This document shows positions 57,837 to 64,000 of a DNA stretch of 64,000 nucleotides, in pieces. The stretch comes from JALCOL01 sp022649665. GTDB lineage: Bacteria; Bacillota; Bacilli; Lactobacillales; Enterococcaceae. Position numbers and translations under genes: made by a program. The first letter of the stretch is position 1. Each line of letters starts with the position of its first letter. The stretch lies in NCBI GenBank assembly GCA_030372335.1, contig JAUDCW010000003.1; one strand, 5' to 3'. The notes beneath the pieces are model-generated. The model did no database searches, was not told where the DNA came from, and saw only the letters and a program-made list of their open reading frames with translations.

Positions 57837-59852
57837 TTAGCGGATCGCCACCGCGAATCGCCGCGCATTATAAGCCGCTTCAAAACGTGTTTCGCTGATC
57901 CAATAATTGCCGCTGATCGAGTCGGCCACGTGGTAGCGGCAGTTTTTCGCATCAAAGCCGTCTAACAAAACGGCGTGATTGTTGTACAAGACTGAACCGA
58001 ACCAAAGATTCCCGGCGACCGGCGGATTGAAATCGACAGTCACCCAGACAACGACTGGATTGTTTGCTCGCAGCTCTTGCCGCAAGCGGTTGCCATCCGC
58101 GCCGGAAATATTTTCAGCGGAAGCGTACCGCTTGGCCCAGTTAGTGAATGGCCCCGGAAAGATCGCCGGAAAGCCCCACATTCGCGGATCGTCATCCATA
58201 TAATATGGATTGCCGCCGAAGTTTTCGTAGGGATTGCCGTTAAAGCTGATCGGCATTTCCGCTACCAGTTTCAAATAGCCAAGATTGTTTGCATACCCTT
58301 TCCAGTTCAAACCCGCCCACAGTGCCGCCGGTTCGCAGCCTTGATGAACGCCGAGCGCATTTTGATTGACGGTAGACGCATTGAAGAGTACGTAATCGGC
58401 TTGCCAGACACCATTATTCAAAAAATCCTGCCAGCTGCCGTTGATCCACTGGCGCCCTGTTGCCATGCGGCCGTCTGCCAGCAGATAATACCATTCGTTG
58501 CCGCTTTGCAGCCAGCCCGTCGCCATCGATCCGCTTTGATCTAAGTAAAACCAGGAATTGCTGACAAACTGCCAACCCGTATACATTTCACCGCTCGGGG
58601 CCAAAAGATACCAGCGGCCGTTCACTAATTGCCAACCGCTTGTCATCGCACCGTTCGCGTTCAAATAATACCAGCAGTCATTGACTTTTTGCCAGCCGGT
58701 CGCCATCGATCCGTCCGCGCTCAGATAATACCAGGTCCCGTTTACTGCGAGCCAACCGGTTTTTCGCTGGCCGGCCTCATCCAAATAATACCATTTGTCT
58801 GCCAGCCGGACCCAGCCTTGATCAGCCAAAATGCCGCTTTCCTCAAAGAAATATTCTTTTCCATCGATCGTTTGTGCGCCGGTCGCTAAACTTTGATCCG
58901 CTTGGACATAGACTTTCTGCTCATCCGCTTTTTGCCAGCCCGGCTGGAGGCTTTTGCCATTCGTGCCAAAATAATACATTTTCCCGCCGGCTTTTTGAAA
59001 ACCTGTTAAACGATTTCCGCCAGAGGCAAACAGGTAAAGCTCCTGATCGATTCTTTGAAGTCCGGTTGTCATTGCACCGCTCATCGGTGTGAAATAATAA
59101 GTTAAGCCGCTGATCTCCTGCCAACCGCTTGTCATCGCACCATTCGCCGCTAAGAAGTACCATTTCCCGCCGCTCGTGAACCAGCCGGTTTTCATGATTC
59201 CGCCAGCTTCCAAATAATACCAAGTTTCACCGATTTTTTGCCAACCGGTCAGCATTTGTCCGCTTTCACTGAACAAATACCAATTAGCGCCGCTGGCAAC
59301 CCAGCCTTGATAAAGCTCGCCGTCATTTTGGGCACAATACCACTGTCCGGCGTGCGTAAACCAGCCAGCAGCCATTTTCCCGGAGGCGTCAAAATAAAAT
59401 TTTTTTCCTGAGATCGTCTGAAAGCTGGTCGCCATTGCGCCTGACTCTTCCAAAAAATACCATTTTTGCTGATCGAAGAGCCAACCGGTTTTCATTGCGC
59501 CGCTGGCTTCCAAATAATACCAAGTTCCCCCGATCACTTGCCAACCCGTCTTCATCTGTCCTTCCACAGCATCCAGATAATACCATTTGTTTTGCACCAG
59601 CTGCCAGCTTCGCAATCGGCTGCCGCTCGTGTCTTTTAGATACCAATGCCCGTTTTCCCAGCTCCAAGTCGGCTCACTGGTCGCAGGCAGCGGAACCGAG
59701 GCCTCTTTTTCTTGCGCCGAAGATGTTGCTTGTGTGGGCAGATTGGAAGAGGCGGAAGATTCTGAACGTCCGGTCGCTGCATGTGAATCGGCCACATTCG
59801 CACTCGCTCCCAACAGCAGCGGGATACTCAACAGACAAATCCATTTTTTCAT
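57837..59852 (-). CDS. Secreted choline/glucan-binding repeat protein with C39-like peptidase domain
   Basis: The 671-residue protein has a signal peptide (MKKWICLLSIPLLLGASANVADS, cut here at about 20 residues: MKKWICLLSIPLLLGASANV), a serine/threonine-rich spacer to about residue 60 and about 21 repeats of ~20 residues of the pattern GWQ.v.g.WYYL.a.GaM.t (CW_binding_1, about 60-485). The C-terminal domain has C in HQGCEPAAL and H in YNNHAVLLDGFD, fitting a C39-family/papain-like cysteine peptidase. Repeats of this kind bind choline on teichoic acid or glucan. It is the last gene of a unit with an ABC permease (13 nt away) and a pseudo-ATPase. Confidence 0.88.
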   Translation of the reverse strand: MKKWICLLSIPLLLGASANVADSHAATGRSESSASSNLPTQATSSAQEKEASVPLPATSEPTWSWENGHWYLKDTSGSRLRSWQLVQNKWYYLDAVEGQMKTGWQVIGGTWYYLEASGAMKTGWLFDQQKWYFLEESGAMATSFQTISGKKFYFDASGKMAAGWFTHAGQWYCAQNDGELYQGWVASGANWYLFSESGQMLTGWQKIGETWYYLEAGGIMKTGWFTSGGKWYFLAANGAMTSGWQEISGLTYYFTPMSGAMTTGLQRIDQELYLFASGGNRLTGFQKAGGKMYYFGTNGKSLQPGWQKADEQKVYVQADQSLATGAQTIDGKEYFFEESGILADQGWVRLADKWYYLDEAGQRKTGWLAVNGTWYYLSADGSMATGWQKVNDCWYYLNANGAMTSGWQLVNGRWYLLAPSGEMYTGWQFVSNSWFYLDQSGSMATGWLQSGNEWYYLLADGRMATGRQWINGSWQDFLNNGVWQADYVLFNASTVNQNALGVHQGCEPAALWAGLNWKGYANNLGYLKLVAEMPISFNGNPYENFGGNPYYMDDDPRMWGFPAIFPGPFTNWAKRYASAENISGADGNRLRQELRANNPVVVWVTVDFNPPVAGNLWFGSVLYNNHAVLLDGFDAKNCRYHVADSISGNYWISETRFEAAYNARRFAVAIR

Positions 59853-59864
59853 GAGTTCCTCCTT

Positions 59865-60671
59865 TTAAGATTTATTTTTATCAAAATCTTTTTCTGAAAA
59901 AATGATGATCGCCAAAACGATAAAAAGGATCGTATAGATCAATAAGCCAGTTGCCATCTGATCAGCATTCAACGAAAATTGATGCCGATCTTCCGCTGGC
60001 AAAAAGCGCGCTTGATACGCCGAGCGCAAATTGAAAAGATTGAAAGGATTCCATTTGAAAAAGGAAATTTTTTCGGCGAGCAGGTTCATAAATGAATTGA
60101 TCCAAGAAGCACCGAAAACAAACATTGTCCCGACTCCCGCTGCAACCCCTGCCGTCCCGCTCCAAAAAGCGATCCCCAGCGTGACACTCAAATAAGTCCC
60201 GGCGGCAAATAAGTTCAGCAGCAGATAACTGACCGCGATCTTGATGCTCGGAACAGCGATCGAAAACGAAAGCGGCTCAAGAAATGAAAATGTTCCAAAA
60301 AAGAGACACGCCGCACCGTAACTTGCTGCAAGGAGCGCTGCCGAAAAGAGCAGCGCCGTACAAATCATTATGAAAAATTTGGCCAAAACGATCTTGGCGC
60401 GCCCTCTTGGTGAAATGGCCAAAAGTCTGATCGTCCCTAAGCGAAATTCTTCAGCGACCATGCCGGCCATCAGCAGCACTAAAAAGAAATTCATGAGCGG
60501 GATCATTTGTGCCAGTTCGGAAAAAAAGCGGACCCCGGTGAGGCTCGATGATCCGGCTTCATGAAAAAGCCCGGCTGAGCCAAAAGCTGCGGCAATGAGC
60601 AGCAATAAAAAGATCCAGGCCGTTTTTTTGCGCCACAGTTTGCTCCACTCATTGACTATTAATCCGCCCAT
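59865..60671 (-). CDS. ABC-2 type membrane permease
   Basis: The 268-residue protein has six predicted membrane helices (the first WIFLLLLIAAAFGSAGLF) and the ABC-2 layout with a large extracytoplasmic loop after helix 1 (residues about 40-55). AGGAGGGACAGAAGA decides the start at 60671. It overlaps the upstream ATPase-like gene by 13 nt and precedes the repeat protein by 13 nt. The motif EEFRLGTIRLLAISPRGR (coupling region) resembles bacitracin/antibiotic-type exporters. Confidence 0.85.
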   Translation of the reverse strand: MGGLIVNEWSKLWRKKTAWIFLLLLIAAAFGSAGLFHEAGSSSLTGVRFFSELAQMIPLMNFFLVLLMAGMVAEEFRLGTIRLLAISPRGRAKIVLAKFFIMICTALLFSAALLAASYGAACLFFGTFSFLEPLSFSIAVPSIKIAVSYLLLNLFAAGTYLSVTLGIAFWSGTAGVAAGVGTMFVFGASWINSFMNLLAEKISFFKWNPFNLFNLRSAYQARFLPAEDRHQFSLNADQMATGLLIYTILFIVLAIIIFSEKDFDKNKS

Positions 60672-61576
60672 TCTTCTGTCCCTCCTTGAAACCATCCTGC
60701 CAGTTTTTCTTCAAGTGACGTTTCCACCTGTTCGATTTCCCAAACGCCGATCCCTTCGTCCAAAAGCAGCTGAACGATTTCTGGTCGTTCGGAGGAAATC
60801 ATAGTGACCTCGATCCCGTGATCAAGTGCCAGTACTTTGTCATAATGATTTTCATACAATACTTTTACCGCCCGAGCGTCATCCGTCGTTTTCAAGCGGA
60901 TCCGGCGTTCGGGATCTTCTTCTTTTAGATTTCGTTTGGCCGCGATCGTCCCTTTTTGCATCACGATCACGCGATCTGCTAACCGAGCCACTAGCGGAAT
61001 ATTTTGCGAAAGGAGCAAAATACCGGTCCCTTGCTCCTTTTGCGCATTCAAGAGGCTCTCGATCTCTTTTTGTGCAGCAAAATCCAGCTGATCAAGTGCT
61101 TGATCGATGATCAAAACTTTTGGTGCGCCAAGAAGCGCTTCAGCAAGCGATAACTGAAATTGCTGCGCCACAGAAAATGTCCGGACTTTGCGATTCATCA
61201 CATTTTTCAGGCCGACCGAAGCCGCGAGCTTTTGAAGATCTTTCTTTTTCAGGTGCACTTTTTTCAAACGCACTGCTTGCTTCAGGTTTCCCCAGCCGCT
61301 GAGGTACGGGTAGTGCGGCAGATCCGGCAGAACAGCGCCGAGCGGGCGCAGCGTCCGTTCAGAACCTTTCTTGACGGGGCGCCCGATCAGGGAAATCTCG
61401 CCCTCCTCATAATCCGTAAGGCCTAAAATCGCCGCAATGACTAGCGGCATTCCCGCACCGCTGGGACCCAAAAGCCCGACGATTTCATGATCATTCAACT
61501 GAAAATCGAGATCATTCAGCACGGGCGTACCTTTGCTTTTTTTATTCAAATGCGCCACTTTCAATAATTCGGTCAA
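60659..61576 (-). CDS. ABC transporter nucleotide-binding-like subunit with degenerate catalytic motifs
   Basis: The 305-residue protein has the fold and spacing of an ABC-2 exporter ATPase but altered motifs: Walker A GPSGAGMP (residues 37-44, lysine replaced by M43), Q-loop D85, signature FSVAQ (134-138, not LSGGQ), Walker B IIDQ (glutamate replaced by Q159), and the switch histidine replaced by Q191. The reading frame is intact over its full length, with a normal C-terminal regulatory domain. It may bind but not hydrolyse ATP, or serve as a structural partner of another ATPase. It is the first gene of the unit with the permease and the repeat protein. Confidence 0.88.
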   Translation of the reverse strand: MTELLKVAHLNKKSKGTPVLNDLDFQLNDHEIVGLLGPSGAGMPLVIAAILGLTDYEEGEISLIGRPVKKGSERTLRPLGAVLPDLPHYPYLSGWGNLKQAVRLKKVHLKKKDLQKLAASVGLKNVMNRKVRTFSVAQQFQLSLAEALLGAPKVLIIDQALDQLDFAAQKEIESLLNAQKEQGTGILLLSQNIPLVARLADRVIVMQKGTIAAKRNLKEEDPERRIRLKTTDDARAVKVLYENHYDKVLALDHGIEVTMISSERPEIVQLLLDEGIGVWEIEQVETSLEEKLAGWFQGGTEEWAD

Positions 61577-61696
61577 ACTGATCCTCCCCTATTCTAAGGA
61601 TACTCCTCATTTGTGTATCCCTTTTCTTTCATTTTGACACAAATGTTTGGTAAAATAAAACTGTTTCCACAAATAGCAGAAAAAGAGGATAAAAAC

Positions 61697-62269
61697 ATGT
61701 CAAAATCGAGGTTGGAATCGTTTACAGATGCCGTGATCGCGATCGTCATGACCTTGCTGGTGCTGGAGCTCGCCACACCGGCCGGTGATACTTGGAATGC
61801 GCTGCACGGAATCGAAAACAAGATCCTGATTTATGTCATCAGTTTTCTTTCACTGGCGATCTATTGGAACAATCATCACCATTTGTTCCAAGTCGTCAAA
61901 AAAATCGACGGCCGCGTTTTATGGGCAAACAACTTTTTTATTTTCACGTTGACTTTCTTCCCGTTTGCGACTGCTTGGGTAGGCGATCACGTGAGAAGCC
62001 AGGCCCCTGAGATCACTTATGGGATCGTGATGCTGGCGGCTGACTTTTCGTATTGGCTGCTGCTGAAAGTCCTGCTCTTGGTCAATGGCAAAGACTCGCT
62101 TTTGGCGAAAGCTTTTCAAAGCTACCGCAAAATGCATGTCACTCTTGCGATCAATGTTCTGGGGATCTTGCTGGGCTTTTTTATCGAACCGCTTCTCGTT
62201 TTGTGTTCGATCATTGTGATCCTGATCATCTGGTTCATTCCCGAAAAAAGAATCGAAAATATTCTTTGA
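61697..62269 (+). CDS. TMEM175-family potassium channel-like protein (DUF1211)
   Basis: The 190-residue protein begins MSKSRLESFTDAVIAIVMT, the R-x3-F-(S/T)-D signature of TMEM175/DUF1211 in transmembrane helix 1, and has about six membrane helices. Bacterial members form potassium-permeable channels. GAGG before the ATG at 61697 decides the start; a 28-residue upstream extension lacks the motif. It is divergent from the ABC unit. Confidence 0.88.
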   Translation: MSKSRLESFTDAVIAIVMTLLVLELATPAGDTWNALHGIENKILIYVISFLSLAIYWNNHHHLFQVVKKIDGRVLWANNFFIFTLTFFPFATAWVGDHVRSQAPEITYGIVMLAADFSYWLLLKVLLLVNGKDSLLAKAFQSYRKMHVTLAINVLGILLGFFIEPLLVLCSIIVILIIWFIPEKRIENIL

Positions 62270-62271
62270 CT

Positions 62272-62303
62272 AAGAAGCTGCTTTTAGAACACCGTTTAAC
62301 ACG
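62272..62303 (+). repeat. Dispersed repeat, copy 2
   Basis: AAGAAGCTGCTTTT is identical to 54491-54504, followed by a similar tail; it again lies directly upstream of a terminator hairpin. Confidence 0.5.
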
Positions 62304-62306
62304 AAA

Positions 62307-62342
62307 GAGAGGCTGCGACAAAACTGTCGCGGCCTCTCTTTT
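62307..62342. terminator. Terminator between TMEM175 and ABC exporter genes
   Basis: GAGAGGCTGCGACA and TGTCGCGGCCTCTC pair over 14 bp with one G-U type mismatch, followed on the plus strand by TTTTC. Confidence 0.75.
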
Positions 62343-64000
62343 CAAGTTTCTTGAAATTGGCTGTTGTAAAGCTGCGCATAGAAGCCGTCCTTTTCCAACA
62401 GTCCCGTATGTGTCCCCTGCTCGATAATGTGGCCATGGTTCATGACCAAAATCAAATCGGCATTTTTGATCGTCGACAAGCGATGCGCGATCACAAAACT
62501 GGTCCGGCCTTCCATCACTTTATCCATTGCTTCTTGGATCAGTTCTTCAAGACGGGTATCGACTGAACTCGTCGCTTCATCCAAAATCAAGATCTTCGGG
62601 TCAGCGATGATCGCCCGCGCAATCGTGATCAGCTGCTTTTGCCCGAGCGAGATATTCGTACTTTCTTCATTCAAGCGCATCTCGTAGCCGTCCGGCATCG
62701 TCCGGATAAAGTGATCGACATTGGCAGTTTTCGCCGCATCGACGACTTCATAATCGCTGGCATTCAGATTGCCAAAGCGGATATTTTCCATGATCGTATC
62801 ATTATATAACCACGCGTCCTGCAAGACCATCCCGAAAAGGGCGCGGATCGTTTTGCGCTTGCAATGCTTTGCATCGACCCCGTCGATCCGGATCGCCCCC
62901 TTATCTGGGTCGTAAAAACGCATCAGCAAATTGATCAGCGTTGTTTTCCCGGCACCGGTCGGTCCAACGATCGCGACTGTCTGGCCCGGCGCGACTTTGA
63001 CATTCAAATCTTCGATCAGCGGCTCATCCGGATCATAACTGAAAGACACGTGATCGAAATGGATCGCGCCTTTAACGGGCTCCGGCAGTTGTTCTTCTTG
63101 CTCGATCTCTTTTTCAGGGGCTTCATCCAAAATCTCAAAAATCCGCCGAATCGAAGCAGAAGCACTTTGGAGAACGGCCGAGAGCTGGGTGATCTGTCCC
63201 ATCGGCTGCGAAACTTGCCAGACATATTGCACAAATGCCTGCACTTGTCCCACGAGCATCGTGCCGCCGATCACCGAAAAGCAGCCGAGGACTGCGACGC
63301 CGATATAAGCGCTGTAAGCAGTCAAATTAACGAGCGGCGACATCAAGCCGCTGATAAACGCCGCTTTGAATCCGTAGCGGTAAAGCTCTTGATTGACTTT
63401 TTTAAAACCGGCCAGCGTTTCCTTTTCACGACCAAATGCTTTTAAAACGCCAAAGCCAGTCATATTTTCTTGGACATAGCCGTTCAAACGGCCTAAAAAG
63501 TATTGCTGCTGTTTAAAATACGGCTGCGAGATCTTGACGATGATCCGGCTGATCACAAGCGAGGCTGGAATCATGATGATCGCAAACAGCGCGATTTTCG
63601 GACTGATGTAAAACATCATCAAGACTGCAAAAACAATGCTCAGCACCGCATTGACGATCGCCGTAAAACTTTGCTGAAGCGCGTTGCTGAGCGCATCGAT
63701 GTCGTTTGTGACCCTAGAGAGCAGATCACCTTGCTGGTGCTGGTCGAAGTAGGCGACCGGCAGCAAATTGATCTTATGGGTCAAATCACGCCGCAAATCA
63801 CTCATCGCTTCCTGTACGACGTGCGTCATGCAAAAGCCGGTCCCGAGCTGGCAGATCGAGTACCCCAAGCCAACGAAAAAGATCCAGATCAAACATCTGA
63901 AAATATATGGAAAATTGAGTTTTTCCCCCTGCGAAATATTTTTGGCGATCTCGCTTGTCGGCAGTCCCGAAACATAAGGAAGCGCGGCATTGAAGCCGAC
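62342..64000 (-). CDS. ABC exporter (fused membrane and ATPase domains), N-terminus cut by window edge
   Basis: The frame is open to base 64000, so at least 552 residues are present and the true start lies outside. The N-terminal part has the membrane helices of a type IV (MsbA/LmrA-like) exporter and the motif GLPTSEIAKNI near the edge. The ATPase has Walker A VGPTGAGKTTLINLL, signature ISLGQKQ and Walker B ILILDEATSSVD, all intact. It probably forms a heterodimer with a second exporter usually encoded next to it (YfiB/YfiC type), which would lie beyond the edge. Substrate unknown. Confidence 0.92.
   Translation of the reverse strand, partial: VGFNAALPYVSGLPTSEIAKNISQGEKLNFPYIFRCLIWIFFVGLGYSICQLGTGFCMTHVVQEAMSDLRRDLTHKINLLPVAYFDQHQQGDLLSRVTNDIDALSNALQQSFTAIVNAVLSIVFAVLMMFYISPKIALFAIIMIPASLVISRIIVKISQPYFKQQQYFLGRLNGYVQENMTGFGVLKAFGREKETLAGFKKVNQELYRYGFKAAFISGLMSPLVNLTAYSAYIGVAVLGCFSVIGGTMLVGQVQAFVQYVWQVSQPMGQITQLSAVLQSASASIRRIFEILDEAPEKEIEQEEQLPEPVKGAIHFDHVSFSYDPDEPLIEDLNVKVAPGQTVAIVGPTGAGKTTLINLLMRFYDPDKGAIRIDGVDAKHCKRKTIRALFGMVLQDAWLYNDTIMENIRFGNLNASDYEVVDAAKTANVDHFIRTMPDGYEMRLNEESTNISLGQKQLITIARAIIADPKILILDEATSSVDTRLEELIQEAMDKVMEGRTSFVIAHRLSTIKNADLILVMNHGHIIEQGTHTGLLEKDGFYAQLYNSQFQET

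Noticed and set aside
57900..59700. Regularly spaced DNA repeats that could suggest a CRISPR or minisatellite
   Set aside because: The ~60-bp periodicity is coding: it is the CW_binding_1 protein repeats, with divergent DNA between units.

Overview
The window reads as chromosomal DNA of a low-to-moderate GC Gram-positive bacterium of the order Lactobacillales, most likely a lactobacillus-type organism. This rests on gene content and order (glnR-glnA behind ynbB-hflX-miaA; the yqeG-yqeH-yhbY-nadD-yqeK-rsfS-yqeM cluster; clpE followed by a DUF1827 gene; DUF3042, YqgQ and YkuJ proteins; LafA/LafB-like glycolipid glycosyltransferases). Shine-Dalgarno sites are strong AGGAGG types and a T-box precedes thrS. 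The genus cannot be fixed by reading alone.

Positions 1 to about 9.33 kb are the right end of a temperate prophage that runs off the left edge. Early lytic genes point left (an unnamed phage protein cut by the edge, DUF1351, several small proteins, two XRE regulators). A divergent switch with two matching palindromes separates them from a rightward lysogeny module: ImmR-like repressor, ImmA-like metalloprotease, an orphan HsdR-N nuclease-like protein, an Ltp-domain membrane protein, a DUF3644 protein with a HEPN RNase motif, and a tyrosine integrase ending next to the 3' end of glnA. Around the HEPN gene lie a tRNA-like minihelix, two leftward terminator hairpins and a leftward structured RNA, none of which the protein genes explain.

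From 9.3 to 20.9 kb lie housekeeping genes, mostly leftward: glnRA with a GlnR operator, ynbB, hflX, miaA, a glycerophosphodiesterase, a rightward DUF3042 gene, rhodanese, yqgQ, gluP, 5-formyl-THF cyclo-ligase, csbD, uspA, rpmG and a CDP-choline pair (licA/licC-like). Positions 20.9 to 22.2 kb hold a decayed, partly duplicated locus. From 22.2 to 34.4 kb come a class B PBP, thrS with its T-box, tmcAL, the yqe/nadD operon and a cytoplasmic alpha-amylase. The rightward fruR-fruK-fruA operon (34.5 to 38.2 kb) imports and phosphorylates fructose using the PTS phosphate relay encoded by ptsHI at 49 to 51 kb.

From 38.3 to 57.8 kb: a large unrecognised protein, DUF975, ysxC, clpX, trigger factor, a TPR protein, ykuJ, a dehydrogenase, two glycolipid glycosyltransferases, ptsHI, clpE under a CtsR operator, DUF1827, a flavodoxin/ferredoxin protein, an AT-rich unknown gene and prfC. 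From 57.8 to 61.6 kb an unusual three-gene leftward unit encodes a full-length ABC 'ATPase' with every catalytic motif altered, an ABC-2 permease, and a secreted protein with about 21 choline/glucan-binding repeats plus a C39-like cysteine peptidase domain. The window closes with a TMEM175-type channel gene and an ABC exporter cut by the right edge.

The best candidates for undescribed biology are the pseudo-ATPase/permease/choline-binding-peptidase unit, read together with the CDP-choline genes, and the HEPN gene with its flanking RNA elements in the prophage.
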